From: Chryseobacterium elymi
GTDB lineage: Bacteria > Bacteroidota > Bacteroidia > Flavobacteriales > Weeksellaceae
Direction: 5' to 3'
Length of the DNA stretch: 64,000 bases
Assembly (NCBI RefSeq): GCF_003385495.1
Contig: NZ_QNUH01000013.1
Span: 27,100-91,099, forward strand
The position numbers and the translations under genes are program-made. The notes under the pieces were generated by a model. The model saw only the letters and a program-made list of their open reading frames with translations. It was not told the origin of the DNA and ran no database searches. The number at the start of each line of letters is the position of its first letter. Position 1 is the stretch's first letter. Shown here piece by piece: positions 34,992 through 44,743 of this stretch.

Positions 34992-36467
34992 TTTGGTTTC
35001 AATCTCAATAAGTTTTTTCCCGTTTTCTCCTAAATAATGGGTAAGAAGCTTTTCATAAACTTTATAGCCTGTATCGGAATTGGTGAAAATGAGAATTCCC
35101 TGCTTAGTTTTTGGAAGTAAGAAAGTGATACATTGTGTTCCGGAATCTGAACCGCCATGAGAAATGGCAAAATCTCCTTTTCCGAGGTCATATATTTCGA
35201 AACCCAATCCAAAGTATTTGTTTTCTTTGGTTTTAACCTGCTTTTTGAACATTTCCTGATAAACATTTTCTGTTAAGCCTCCACCATTCAAAATGTTGAC
35301 AAGGAAATTTCCATAATCTTCTATGGTGGTATGCAGATCATCAGCTGCATTTGCTGTTTTATTTTTGACAATTTCGTATGGTTTTCCCGCTTTATCATAG
35401 CCAATTGCAAATCTGGATTCTGCCGTATTCTTACTCCAGACATAATCTGTATTACTCATGTTTAATGGACGGAAAACGAGTTCTGCTGCTAATTGCTCCA
35501 GTGGTTTTTTAAATTTATCTTCAAGTGCTTTTCGCAGATATTCAAATCCTTCTCCGGAATACTGGTATTTTGTGCCGGGATCAAATTCAAATTTTAGTTT
35601 TTTATTTTCCGTTTGCCACCTCCAGTTTCGAAAACCGGTTTGATGACTCAAAATAAGTCTTGTCGTTAGTTTCTTATTTCTGGGATCTTTTAATATATCC
35701 GGATCTGTCCAATATTTATAGAGAGGTTCATCAAGGTTCCATTGACCTGAATTTATCAATTGCAGGGCAACCATTGCCGTGACCGGTTTGGTAAGGGAAG
35801 CAACATTGAAAATCGTGTTGTAAGGTGCTGAAATTCCATTTTTAATTTCTCCGAAAACTTTTACCTGCTTTAACTTTCCTTCTTCAATAATTCCTAGTCC
35901 AAGGGTTTTAATATTATTTTCTTTCAGCCAGCTTTCTATTGCGATGTTGTTATCAAAAATTGAAATCTCAGTTTGTTGCGGTGAATAAGGTCGATGACCG
36001 AAGCTTAAAGATGTTGTCAGCTTCCAGTCTCCATTTTCCAGTTCCCAAACATTCGAGAACCTGGCAAAGCCTTGTTCGCTCCCGGGAGCCTCGTTGAATA
36101 TATGTGCTCCGTGTTGAACAGCACCATAAAGAATTTCATTTTTGTAAAGGGGAAAAATTTCTGTGCTTCTTTTTACTAGAGTTCTTTTCACCTGACGAAT
36201 TTCAGGATTTTTGCAAAGTCCGTTTTTTAAGTCATTTAAGAATTTTGCTTTATCAGAGATTCCATCTTTATCATGATAAAATTTTAGATTTTCACTCAAT
36301 AAATTTTCATATTGCTTAATATCACAAGTATTAAAACCTATGGAAAAAAGCAGACTGTCCTTGGCTAAAATGGTTTTGTAAAGATCGCTCGACGGGCCTG
36401 CCTGTGCCTCAGTTTTTTGAGATAAGAATATAAAAATAAGGAGCAGTAAAAAACGAATTTTTGTCAT
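34989..36467 (-). CDS. serine hydrolase (beta-lactamase family) with NTF2-like domain
   Basis: The exported protein has about 492 residues. The signal peptide is MTKIRFLLLLIFIFLSQ followed by KTEAQ. Next is a DUF4440/SnoaL-type NTF2-like domain (about 25-165). The C-terminal class C beta-lactamase/DD-peptidase-like domain has the SxxK site in VASLTKPV and a YSG motif (KYQYSGEGFEYL) where the family has YxN. A HGGSDSG box replaces KTG. It is probably a peptidase or esterase rather than a true beta-lactamase. I chose the ATG at 36467 because it gives a proper signal peptide. Confidence 0.82.
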   Translation of the reverse strand: MTKIRFLLLLIFIFLSQKTEAQAGPSSDLYKTILAKDSLLFSIGFNTCDIKQYENLLSENLKFYHDKDGISDKAKFLNDLKNGLCKNPEIRQVKRTLVKRSTEIFPLYKNEILYGAVQHGAHIFNEAPGSEQGFARFSNVWELENGDWKLTTSLSFGHRPYSPQQTEISIFDNNIAIESWLKENNIKTLGLGIIEEGKLKQVKVFGEIKNGISAPYNTIFNVASLTKPVTAMVALQLINSGQWNLDEPLYKYWTDPDILKDPRNKKLTTRLILSHQTGFRNWRWQTENKKLKFEFDPGTKYQYSGEGFEYLRKALEDKFKKPLEQLAAELVFRPLNMSNTDYVWSKNTAESRFAIGYDKAGKPYEIVKNKTANAADDLHTTIEDYGNFLVNILNGGGLTENVYQEMFKKQVKTKENKYFGLGFEIYDLGKGDFAISHGGSDSGTQCITFLLPKTKQGILIFTNSDTGYKVYEKLLTHYLGENGKKLIEIETK

Positions 36468-36554
36468 TGTTATAATTTTCTGTAAAGATTGAAAATTAGA
36501 CATTTCAATGCCAAAAAATCAACCCGACAAAAACCCGACAATTGCCCGGCGAAA

Positions 36555-37127
36555 TTATAGTATATTGAAATTCAGTTTATAACGAAGCTTTTTATTTCTG
36601 TCTATTTCGGCCGTATTCCTAAGAATAAGAAAAATATTGGATAAAACAATCAGGGTAATTAATACCATTGTAAATGAGCGTCCAAGTTTTAAAAAGATTC
36701 CCAGCATAAAAATAATAGGTGCCAGAACAGTCCAAAAAATCTGAAGGGTAATGATCTGTTTTGTGATAAAATTTTTCTGTTTTAATAGGCTGGAAAGAAT
36801 AAAAGGAACCAAAATATTAAGGGGAGGAAGAATGACAAATAGAATAGAAGAAAAATTGATAAGCTTAGCTTTTGAATAATCTATAGAATGATCTTCAGGA
36901 TTTTGTACTGATTCTTCAATTGCTACTTCGGCTTCAGGTTCTATTGCTTTATTTAATAATTCGTATTCGGGTATTTCTAAAGTTTTAGAAAGCGTTTTAA
37001 GTGTATGTCCTTTAGGTTTAATTCCTGACTCTATCCTTTGAATTGTTCTGACAGAAATACCTGATCTTTCAGAGAGTTCTTCCTGAGTTAAATTCTGTTG
37101 TTCCCTTATCTGTTTCAGTGTGGACAT
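36555..37127 (-). CDS. membrane-anchored XRE-type regulator
   Basis: The 190-residue protein has an N-terminal Cro/C1 helix-turn-helix (LKQIREQQNLTQEELSERSG, then VRTIQRIESG). A linker of about 30 acidic residues follows, then three or four hydrophobic helices (about 90-180) resembling DUF4870. Such membrane-tethered HTH proteins are common in Flavobacteriia; targets are unknown. It is read leftwards and lies 88 bp upstream of the serine hydrolase gene, and might control it. Confidence 0.75.
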   Translation of the reverse strand: MSTLKQIREQQNLTQEELSERSGISVRTIQRIESGIKPKGHTLKTLSKTLEIPEYELLNKAIEPEAEVAIEESVQNPEDHSIDYSKAKLINFSSILFVILPPLNILVPFILSSLLKQKNFITKQIITLQIFWTVLAPIIFMLGIFLKLGRSFTMVLITLIVLSNIFLILRNTAEIDRNKKLRYKLNFNIL

Positions 37128-37313
37128 ACGATTTTTTTATTGCGCATAATGTTCAAATTTACGCATTGTATTTATATTGTGCATTTAGTTTTTGTATTAA
37201 ACAACTTAAAAAATAAGTGTTATTTTCAAAATTAATTAATTATTATTTACTTAATAAATTATAGCGAACTATGGTACAGGAGTACTCGAACAAACTAAGC
37301 TTTTGAATCTCAT

Positions 37314-37339
37314 GAAAAAGCCCTCTGATCATTCAGAGG
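37314..37339 (-). terminator. terminator of the decayed peptide gene
   Basis: CCTCTGA and TCAGAGG pair around TCAT. On the minus strand the hairpin is followed by GCTTTTT. It lies 52 bp past the pseudogene stop. Confidence 0.65.
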
Positions 37340-37390
37340 TACTATTTGAAGCACATGCTTGATTACAGCTCAATTAGTAATAAGTAGAAT

Positions 37391-37511
37391 CTATCGGTCG
37401 GCAAATACAGTACTATTGGCACAGCAGAAGCTTTCTCCACAATGTTGTTCTTCATTGAAACATCTTATCCTCCTTGATCATTTTTAGATTTTCCCTTGAA
37501 ATTTTCTTAAT
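37391..37511 (-). pseudogene. frameshifted Gly-Gly bacteriocin-like peptide gene
   Basis: The minus strand encodes KKISRENLKMIK in one frame, the usual peptide leader. In the +1 frame it then encodes IRCFNEEQHCGESFCCANS and VFADR with four cysteines before a stop. A one-base indel near the Gly-Gly site (where GGAGGA remains) and loss of the ATG would explain this. The intact relative is at 5352-5525. The call rests on my reading of two frames. Confidence 0.45.
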
Positions 37512-37653
37512 TTAATATTTTTAGTTTAAAATAAACTTAATGCGCTTCTGCGCGAGATAAATAATATTTCAAATCCTTAACTTTGTCGTTTTCAAGGGGT
37601 ATTTATTGAACTCCTGAAAAATATTTTCCACGTATAACCAAAAAGAAATAGCC

Positions 37654-38418
37654 ATGTCAATAACGAATGAACATGAATTGGCAGGAATGCAGAAAGTGAG
37701 TGAAGCTGTAGCCTATACCTTAAAAGAAATGATTAATTATGCCCAACCCGGTATGACAACAAAAGAAATTGATGAATACGGGGCGAAGATTCTTTCAGAT
37801 TTTGGGGCAAAATCAGCTCCTTATTTAACGTATGGTTTTCCGGGTTGGACCTGTATCAGTGTGGATAATGAATTTTGTCATGGTATTCCAACTGATCAAC
37901 GGATTTTAAAAGAAGGAGATCTGATTAATATTGATGTTTCAGCAGAACTCAACGGATATTGGGCAGATAACGGGGGTTCTTTTGTTATTGGAAAAGATAT
38001 TAATTCCCACCAAAAACTGGTAGATGCTTCCAAAGATATTTTACAAAAAGCCATCAATAGTATAAAAGGAGGCGTAAAAATAGCTGATATTGGATTTCTT
38101 ATGGAGACTGAAGCTAAGAAAAGAGGTTTTAAAGTAATTAAGAATCTTGCCGGGCATGGTGTTGGGAAAAGCTTACATGAGCAGCCTGATGAGCTGTTTA
38201 ATTATAAAAACCGTTTCGATTCCAGACGGTTCAAAAAGAATTCTGTGGTGGCCATAGAGACATTTATTTCAACATCTTCAAACCTTGCTGTAGAGCTCAA
38301 TGACGGTTGGACTATGGTAGGAAACAAAGGCGGTTATATGGCACAGCACGAACATACCATTGTGGTGACGGATGGAAAACCCATTATTTTAACACAGATG
38401 AATGAAATCCTGAACTAA
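37654..38418 (+). CDS. map: type I methionine aminopeptidase
   Basis: The enzyme removes the N-terminal Met from nascent proteins. The 254-residue product has His76 (FCHGIP) and the metal ligands Asp94, Asp105, His168 (AGHGVG), Glu202 (AIETF) and Glu233 (QHEHT). Flavobacteria usually keep another map gene near ribosomal-protein genes, so this one may be an extra copy; that cannot be tested here. It is monocistronic with a strong terminator. Confidence 0.93.
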   Translation: MSITNEHELAGMQKVSEAVAYTLKEMINYAQPGMTTKEIDEYGAKILSDFGAKSAPYLTYGFPGWTCISVDNEFCHGIPTDQRILKEGDLINIDVSAELNGYWADNGGSFVIGKDINSHQKLVDASKDILQKAINSIKGGVKIADIGFLMETEAKKRGFKVIKNLAGHGVGKSLHEQPDELFNYKNRFDSRRFKKNSVVAIETFISTSSNLAVELNDGWTMVGNKGGYMAQHEHTIVVTDGKPIILTQMNEILN

Positions 38419-38440
38419 GGATATCCTTAAAATATAATAA

Positions 38441-38472
38441 AAAGACACTTACATCAACGCAAGTGTCTTTTT
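38441..38472 (+). terminator. terminator of map
   Basis: AAAGACACTT pairs with AAGTGTCTTT over a 10-base loop and is followed by TTTT. Confidence 0.85.
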
Positions 38473-38535
38473 TAGCTATTATTTTGTTTGCTTATCTCGT
38501 TTGTAAATAGTCTGCCGGCAATGATTTTCTTCCTT

Positions 38536-40677
38536 TTATTTTCCTCCGCCGCTGCTTTTTTCAACATCCGTTTTGGTATTTCCTTTTACCTTCTGATTTC
38601 CAAAACGTTTCACAAAAGTGAGTGAAAATCCATACCAGTCAGATCTTGTAGAACTTCTGGTGGTTCCGACCTGGCTGAAGCTGGTGGAATCAAAATTGGG
38701 TCTGCTGAAAATATTCATCAGTTGAAGGCTTACTTCCATCTGCGTTTTAGGGAATATTTTGGTAGCAGAGATATTGTGGAAAATATTCGTTTTATTTGCA
38801 TAGGAATTTCCGTTGTTCTGGTTGGATAGCTCTACCCAGGCACTCAGGTTAATGTTTTTATCAAACAGGTTGGTGTACGACAGATTCGCTGAAGCACCCA
38901 GATAGCTTATATAATTTTTACCCTTCAGGTCATTAACCTCGTTGAAATCATGATTGTCAATATAATACCATCCGACTCCTACATTCACGTTCATTTTATT
39001 TTTCAGGAAAGTCTGGTTGGTATTCGCAAACAGATAATACTTCTGTACTTTTCCGTTGAAATTAGCAGGTAGGGTAACCGTTCTTCCATTTTCCTCCGCA
39101 ATAGATGTCCAGTAATCCCTGTCAGTGTACATATATCTGGCCGAAAGAAAATACTTTTTCAGAATTCCGAATTTCATATAGAGCCTGTGACTGGGGTTAG
39201 GCTCCAGGTCCATATTTCCTCGAGAGTATGTTCCGTCATTGGTAGGCACAAGAAACGGATTAAACTCCGAATACCAGGGGCGCCAGAGATTACGGTTATA
39301 AGTCAGACTCAGATCATATTTATCCGAAAAAGAATATTTCACCAAGAGATTGGGAAGTAAAGTACCGTAAGAATCTTTTCTTTCCGTACCGGCTACATCC
39401 TGTCTCATTTTATAATCAATATGTTCATAACGGACTCCCACTCTTGTTTCCAGCTTCTCGAAGAAAGTTTTGCTGTAGTTCACATACAGGGAATTGATAT
39501 TATCTTCATAGTGGAAAACATCCTTCGGACGGAGATTATCTGCATTGTTTCCGGACACATTATTCGGGATCACATTGTTGTTGAAATCCATTTTTCCACC
39601 CACTTCAAAGTTTCCGCCCTTTCCAAGCGGTTGTGTATAATCTACTTTCAGATAATAATTTCGAGTCTGTTCATGAGAATTCAGGCCTAACAGGCTCACA
39701 GCCGGTGTTATGTTAGATGTTTTTAAAAACTCATTTCTGTTTTCCTGAGAATTATAATTGGTTCCTAAATTGACATCTAATATCCTGTTTTTCTCTTTAT
39801 CATAATATTTATAAAAGATATTGGTTCCCAGCGTCCGGTAACGCCCTGTTGCATCCTGATCCTGATGGTAAGAATCAAACAGCACATCATTTTTCGATCT
39901 GATAAAGTCAGAATCCGATGATGTGGAACTTTTACTTTGATAATATTCAAGAATAAGCCCTATATTATTTTTATCATTCAGTTCATATTCAGAGGTAGAC
40001 GAAAGAGAAGGACTTTTATTTCTGCTTATATTTTCATTGTTGGTTTGGGTAACATCATTATCCTTATATAAAGAGTTGATGTATAGACTTCTCTGTGCCC
40101 ATGTATTGTCACCGTAATTTCCGACAAAGGTTTGTGTGAAATTTTTCTTATGATAATTAAGATTAAGATTCGTATACTGTGAATTTTTAGTATTCTGTCT
40201 GTTATTGAAGGTTACACTGCCCTTCATTCCTTCATCGTCTCTCTTTTTGAGTACAATATTGATGACCGATCCGGCTGTTTCATAACGGGATGACGGACTT
40301 GTGATCACCTCAATTTTCATCAGGTTATCCGCAGGAATGGTTTTCAGATATTCCTTTAATTCCTTCCCTGTAAAAACAGATTTCCTGTCGTTGATGTAGA
40401 CCGTCACCGATTCACCTTCCGCTTTTATAGCATCATTATTATCAATACTCACCAAAGGCGTCATTCTAAGCACATCCCAGGTTGTATTTCCTGCAAGGAT
40501 AGAGCTGTTGGATACATTAAACACTGTTCTGTCCACCTTAGATTCTACAGTCGGTTTTCTGGCTGTTAATGTAACCCCCTCAATCTGATTTTCCTTCTCC
40601 TTGATGGTGTCATTTTTTACTTGTGCAAATGCTAAAGAACCGATTAATAGAGCAGCGGAAGATATAATTATTCTCAT
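38536..40677 (-). CDS. outer-membrane beta-barrel receptor (TonB-dependent receptor-like)
   Basis: The 713-residue outer-membrane protein has a signal peptide (residues 1-18, ending LAFAQ). A plug-like domain at about 35-150 contains the segments TTWDVLRMTPLVSI, EYLKTIPADNLMKIEVI and SSRYETAGSVINI. A large 14- to 22-strand barrel of the OMP_b-brl_3 type follows. No N-terminal carboxypeptidase-like repeat is present. The last 15 residues are Lys/Ser/Gly-rich (KSSGGGK) rather than ending in an aromatic residue. Substrate is unknown; there is no SusD partner. Confidence 0.83.
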   Translation of the reverse strand: MRIIISSAALLIGSLAFAQVKNDTIKEKENQIEGVTLTARKPTVESKVDRTVFNVSNSSILAGNTTWDVLRMTPLVSIDNNDAIKAEGESVTVYINDRKSVFTGKELKEYLKTIPADNLMKIEVITSPSSRYETAGSVINIVLKKRDDEGMKGSVTFNNRQNTKNSQYTNLNLNYHKKNFTQTFVGNYGDNTWAQRSLYINSLYKDNDVTQTNNENISRNKSPSLSSTSEYELNDKNNIGLILEYYQSKSSTSSDSDFIRSKNDVLFDSYHQDQDATGRYRTLGTNIFYKYYDKEKNRILDVNLGTNYNSQENRNEFLKTSNITPAVSLLGLNSHEQTRNYYLKVDYTQPLGKGGNFEVGGKMDFNNNVIPNNVSGNNADNLRPKDVFHYEDNINSLYVNYSKTFFEKLETRVGVRYEHIDYKMRQDVAGTERKDSYGTLLPNLLVKYSFSDKYDLSLTYNRNLWRPWYSEFNPFLVPTNDGTYSRGNMDLEPNPSHRLYMKFGILKKYFLSARYMYTDRDYWTSIAEENGRTVTLPANFNGKVQKYYLFANTNQTFLKNKMNVNVGVGWYYIDNHDFNEVNDLKGKNYISYLGASANLSYTNLFDKNINLSAWVELSNQNNGNSYANKTNIFHNISATKIFPKTQMEVSLQLMNIFSRPNFDSTSFSQVGTTRSSTRSDWYGFSLTFVKRFGNQKVKGNTKTDVEKSSGGGK

Positions 40678-40983
40678 TCAAAGTGATATTTCACCAATAA
40701 GACAGTTATTAAAGGAGGTTTGTTACATCACATCGGGAAAATAAATGAAAAATTCACAGATACCGTTATCTTTATTGAAAATCATACTCCATAAGAGGTG
40801 TCAGGCTAATCAGCTTTATTGTTTAATGCAAGGCAGTTACAGACTATTGTACAGAAGATCTTTGACGATATAAAGTAAAATACTTCCTTTATTCGTTGAT
40901 TCATATAAATAAGAAATCTATTCTTATATTTATTCATCTGATACATTTTAATGATCAGGATTCAGAGCATAAAAACAGTGATA
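40678..40983. other. 306-bp intergenic region
   Basis: AT-rich upstream region of two divergent genes (the receptor on the minus strand, the hydrolase on the plus). Promoters of both should lie here. I see no clear hairpin, repeat or small gene. Confidence 0.4.
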
Positions 40984-42030
40984 ATGAATTTAAAGAAACA
41001 AATGGGGCAGTTTCCCAACGAAAAAAGAAAAACCTATTTCAGCACGCTGACCAACTATACCAACGGAAAATTTCAGAATATACTTCCCACACCTGCATTA
41101 CTGGAAGGAGAAAGCATGACTAAATTACTCCTGCAGGCACTATGCAAAGTTGAGAATACAAGTCCGAAATCATCCATTCCCTTTGTGATCACAGATCTGA
41201 AAAACCTTAAACCGGAAGAAAATGTTCTTGTATGGTTCGGGCACAGCTCTTACTTTATCCAGATCGATGGCAAAAAATTCCTTGTAGATCCTGTTTTCAG
41301 TGGCAATGCTTCACCAATGCCCGGTTCCATAAAAGCTTTTCCGGGATCAGATCATTACAAACCGGAAGATATGCCGGATATAGACTTCCTCCTGATTTCC
41401 CATGATCATTGGGATCATCTGGATTATTCCACTGTTCAGACGCTTAAAAACAAAGTAGGTCAGGTGATATGCGGACTGGGGACAGGGCAGCATTTCGAGT
41501 ACTGGGGCTGGGATTCAGAAAAAATTATTGAAAAAAACTGGTGGGACATCATTCATTTAGCAGATGGCTTCACCATTACACTGACTCCTGCAAGACATTT
41601 CTCAGGAAGACTTCTGAACCGGAATATCTCCCTGTGGACATCATTTATTTTACAGACTCCATCTAAAAAATTGTTCTTAGGCGGTGACAGCGGTTACGGA
41701 GATCACTTTAAAGAGATCGGGGAGAAGTACGGATCATTTGATCTTGCGGTGATGGAATGCGGTCAGTACAATGAAAAATGGCCTTACATTCACAGCCTTC
41801 CGGAGCAGATCATCAAAGAAGTTCAGGAAATCAAAGCCCAAAACTTTATTCCGGTACATAATTCTAAATTTAAATTAGCCCAGCATCCATGGTTTGAGCC
41901 ATTGGAGCTTGTTTCAAAATATGCAGAAGAAAATGGTATTCCGGTTACACTTCCTATGATCGGAGAAAAAACAGATCTCGATCAGCTGGGAGAAATAACC
42001 TGGAAAAAATGGTGGAAGGAATTGATGTAA
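40984..42030 (+). CDS. metallo-beta-lactamase-fold hydrolase, NAPE-PLD-like
   Basis: The product of about 348 residues carries the zinc motif SHDHWDHLDY. Upstream are WFGHSSYFIQIDG and LVDPVFSG, and downstream ARHFSGR, FLGGDSGYG and PVHNSKF, in the order of the N-acylphosphatidylethanolamine phospholipase D / UlaG branch. It probably acts on a phosphodiester or lactone. No signal peptide. I prefer the ATG at 40984 (MNLKKQMGQ), since an earlier one adds 11 atypical residues. Substrate not predicted. Confidence 0.8.
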   Translation: MNLKKQMGQFPNEKRKTYFSTLTNYTNGKFQNILPTPALLEGESMTKLLLQALCKVENTSPKSSIPFVITDLKNLKPEENVLVWFGHSSYFIQIDGKKFLVDPVFSGNASPMPGSIKAFPGSDHYKPEDMPDIDFLLISHDHWDHLDYSTVQTLKNKVGQVICGLGTGQHFEYWGWDSEKIIEKNWWDIIHLADGFTITLTPARHFSGRLLNRNISLWTSFILQTPSKKLFLGGDSGYGDHFKEIGEKYGSFDLAVMECGQYNEKWPYIHSLPEQIIKEVQEIKAQNFIPVHNSKFKLAQHPWFEPLELVSKYAEENGIPVTLPMIGEKTDLDQLGEITWKKWWKELM

Positions 42031-42087
42031 TTCAGAGCTTTGTAAACAATCTTTATTCTGTATATCAATCTTATAAAATATCTGTAA

Positions 42088-42738
42088 ATGGATATGTTTA
42101 AATCCTGTATTTCATTAATTTCAGATCCCTGGAAAGAAAAATATCGGGCTGTTCTTGCCAGAGAGCATCTACAAACTATGGAAAATAATATCATGAAATT
42201 TCAGAACAAGAGTCTGGAATGGGAGCAGCCATATTTTAATGAAGAAATTAAAACAGACAGAAAAGAAAGTTTTGAGCTTTTTATCAATATATTTCAAAAC
42301 AAGGATACTGATGAGGTAAAAGCAGCTCATCTTGAAAAAATACCTTTTGAACACTGGTTGAATATTTTGGGACAGCGCCTGACTTCTACCAGCGTTCGTG
42401 ATGAAAATGCTGTTCCACCTTTGAAAGATACTTTGCTTGAAGCCTGCCGGAAACCTTTTAACTGCGAAATTACCATTGCGCAGAGAGCCTGGGAAAAACA
42501 TATCGGAAGAATGGATGATGAGTTTTGGGGCGAGATCAAAGGAAATAATCTCCAGAAACAGGAAAAAGTCATGGAAAAGATCAGCCATATTCTGGACAAC
42601 AGAACCTGGTGGAATGTTTTCTATCATTACAAACATGAGCTTGTTTTTGAAGCCAGGGAAAAAGAAGGTCACGGGATCCGTTGGAGCCACGGAGGAAAAC
42701 AGTTAATCGGTTTCCTGGAAAAATTTATCAATGAATAG
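42088..42738 (+). CDS. hypothetical protein
   Basis: The 216-residue soluble protein has Trp/His-rich segments such as WWNVFYHYKHELVFEA and GHGIRWSHGGKQLI. No family is recognised. An internal ATG at 42178 would give 186 residues and also fits. It sits between the hydrolase and tatD on the same strand, with 57 and 125 bp gaps. Confidence 0.65.
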   Translation: MDMFKSCISLISDPWKEKYRAVLAREHLQTMENNIMKFQNKSLEWEQPYFNEEIKTDRKESFELFINIFQNKDTDEVKAAHLEKIPFEHWLNILGQRLTSTSVRDENAVPPLKDTLLEACRKPFNCEITIAQRAWEKHIGRMDDEFWGEIKGNNLQKQEKVMEKISHILDNRTWWNVFYHYKHELVFEAREKEGHGIRWSHGGKQLIGFLEKFINE

Positions 42739-42863
42739 CATATAAACTTTACTTGCGTAAAAAGATTGCGTACCGTGCAGATAATTTTGCAGAGATAAAG
42801 CTTCAGATCAAAAAATTAACAATACAAATCAATCTTATCTGTCCTTTATACAAAACAAAACAA

Positions 42864-43649
42864 ATGAATACATACATTGATATTGGCATTAACCTGACCA
42901 ATAAACAGTTCTATAATGAACACGAAGAAATTGTTAACCGCGCCCTGGATAATGGAGTGGAACAAATGATCCTCACCGGGACTAGCGTACGTGGAAGCAA
43001 AGAATCTGCTGAAATCGCAGAAGAATATCCCGGGATTTTATTTTCTACAGCAGGAATTCATCCCCACGATGCCAAATCCTTTAACCAGGAGAGTATCCGG
43101 GAACTTGGAAACCTTTTAAAATTAAATCATGTGGTATCGGTAGGAGAGTGCGGACTGGATTTTGACCGGGATTTTTCTCCAAGACCTATTCAGGAAAAAT
43201 GCTACAGAGCCCAGCTGGAATTGGCCGTTGAGGTTCGTAAGCCTCTTTTCCTTCATGAAAGATCAGCTTTTAAAAAATTTAATGAAATTACAGATGAATA
43301 CCTTACCAACTTGCCGGAAGCTGTTGTCCATTGTTTCACAGGAACGCTGGAGGAAGCTAAAATCTATCTGGACAAAGGGTTTTATCTGGGATTTACCGGA
43401 GCTATAAGTGATGACAAAAGATTTAAACAGCTGGAAGATGTAATAAAATACACACCGATAGATCGTATGATGATAGAAACTGATGCCCCGTTCATGCTGC
43501 CGAAAAATATGCCGAGAATGCAGAACCGCCGGAATGAACCTTCCTTCCTGCCGTATGTAGCACAGACAATCGCACACCTAAAGAAGATAAGTATTTCAGA
43601 AGTCGCACATGAAACTACGGAAACCGCCAGAAATTTTTTCAAACTATAA
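42864..43649 (+). CDS. tatD: TatD family metal-dependent nuclease
   Basis: TatD is a 3'-5' exonuclease and AP-endonuclease-like enzyme of the amidohydrolase fold. The 261-residue protein opens MNTYIDIGINLTN, like E. coli TatD, which lacks the first HxH of other family members. It has Glu in VGECGLDFDRDF, His in FLHERSA and VVHCFTG, and Asp in METDAPFML (here IETDAPFML). I chose the ATG at 42864; a further upstream frame adds 37 residues unlike the family. Confidence 0.9.
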   Translation: MNTYIDIGINLTNKQFYNEHEEIVNRALDNGVEQMILTGTSVRGSKESAEIAEEYPGILFSTAGIHPHDAKSFNQESIRELGNLLKLNHVVSVGECGLDFDRDFSPRPIQEKCYRAQLELAVEVRKPLFLHERSAFKKFNEITDEYLTNLPEAVVHCFTGTLEEAKIYLDKGFYLGFTGAISDDKRFKQLEDVIKYTPIDRMMIETDAPFMLPKNMPRMQNRRNEPSFLPYVAQTIAHLKKISISEVAHETTETARNFFKL

Positions 43650-43684
43650 AAAAGAGCTCTACTCATCAGGTAAAGCTCTTTTTT
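43648..43684. terminator. bidirectional terminator between tatD and deoD
   Basis: AAAAGAGCT pairs with AGCTCTTTT over a 15-base loop. The A/T tails serve both convergent genes. Confidence 0.8.
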
Positions 43685-43723
43685 ATGGCGAAACTGCGAA
43701 ACAGCAGCTTAACTTCTTTTCTA

Positions 43724-44434
43724 TTAAAGACTTTTTATCGCTGATTCCAGAGCCAGCTCCATCATTGGTTTAAGAGCTTTTTCTCTTTCGTCGGCGGAAA
43801 TCTTTTCGTGGGTAGGAATAATATCGGTTACCGTAAGAATCGTCGCTGCATTTTTTCCTAAATATTGTGCATTCGCAAATAATCCGAAAGCTTCCATTTC
43901 TACAGCCGGACAGTTGTATTTCGTAGCAATAGCAGGAACATTCGGGTCTTTTCTGTAGAAAATATCGCTGCTGTGTACATTGATCGCTTTGGTTGCTAAA
44001 GAAAGCTCCTGAGCCGTTTCATTGATCGTTCCAAAGATATTTCCCTGGTGAGGAAGAATCTCATCTTCAATTTCCCATGCATATTTTGCATACGTACTTT
44101 CACTCGCTGCATTTTCAATATTTAAAATATCAAAAAGTTTAAGGTCTGTTGTATAGGCTCCGCACGTTCCGATCCTGATGATGGTATCTACTTCATATTC
44201 CGTAAATAATTCAAAAGAATAGATCCCGATGCTCGGAAAGCCCATTCCACTGGCTCCTACAGTAATTTCCTTACCTTTATAAAGACCGGTATAATAAAAG
44301 ATTCCTCTTGTTTTGCTGACCAGTTTAGCATTTTCCAAATAATTTTCAGCAATATATTGTGCACGAAGCGGATCCCCCGGCTGCAATACTACTTTGGCAA
44401 TTTCTCCTTTTTTTGCACTGATGTGAATACTCAT
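43724..44434 (-). CDS. deoD: purine nucleoside phosphorylase (DeoD type)
   Basis: The enzyme splits purine nucleosides with phosphate for salvage. The 236-residue product starts MSIHISAKKGEIA and has the phosphate-binding QPGDPLRAQ, the ribose/base region VEMEAFGLFA, and ITVTDII (here LTVTDII) with the catalytic Asp region. I chose the ATG at 44434; an earlier one adds 10 residues not seen in the family. It is monocistronic. Confidence 0.92.
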   Translation of the reverse strand: MSIHISAKKGEIAKVVLQPGDPLRAQYIAENYLENAKLVSKTRGIFYYTGLYKGKEITVGASGMGFPSIGIYSFELFTEYEVDTIIRIGTCGAYTTDLKLFDILNIENAASESTYAKYAWEIEDEILPHQGNIFGTINETAQELSLATKAINVHSSDIFYRKDPNVPAIATKYNCPAVEMEAFGLFANAQYLGKNAATILTVTDIIPTHEKISADEREKALKPMMELALESAIKSL

Positions 44435-44523
44435 AATGTTATTTTGAAGCGACAAAGATAGCAACTTTTAGATTGTAACATCTCAACGTTTGTATTTCAA
44501 TACCCTAAGTTTTCTAAGTACAA

Positions 44524-44574
44524 ATTCCCCTCCTCCGGATGGGGGGCAGATCGAAGAGTTGACGGGGTGGTTAA
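44524..44574. repeat. REP-like G/C-rich intergenic repeat
   Basis: The segment reads TTCCCCTCCTCCGGATGGGG, then a short link and GACGGGGTGG. Such CCCCTCC...GGGG...GGGGTGG blocks are dispersed intergenic repeats in Chryseobacterium-type genomes, from memory of the group. It is the only long G/C-rich block in this region. Confidence 0.45.
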
Positions 44575-44597
44575 AAAAGGAAAAAATTTCTCCGAAC

Positions 44598-44630
44598 AAA
44601 CCTCATAGATTTCCAAAACCTATGAGGTTT
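44598..44630 (+). repeat. perfect hairpin AAACCTCATAG / CTATGAGGTTT
   Basis: Eleven-bp arms over an 11-base loop, placed after the G/C-rich repeat. It lacks a clear T-run, so it is more likely part of the intergenic repeat unit than a terminator. Confidence 0.55.
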
Positions 44631-44743
44631 AATCAGAAGTTTAATATTTAGTAATGCCAATACAGTTTCAAAAGAGAATAACACAGAAGAAGTATTTGCG
44701 AAACCTCCTTCTTATTTTAGCAAAAGTTAAAAGATTAGTCATA

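Larger units (their letters stand above)
37128..37653. other. 526-bp intergenic region with a decayed peptide gene
   Basis: It holds the pseudogene 37391-37511 and its terminator (37314-37339), both on the minus strand, plus the upstream region of the map gene. Otherwise AT-rich and without an ORF. Confidence 0.5.

Noticed and set aside
34989..36467. Beta-lactamase resistance gene
   Set aside because: The SxxK site is present, but the usual YxN and KTG motifs are replaced by YSG and HGG. The NTF2-like N-terminal domain also points to a general serine hydrolase.
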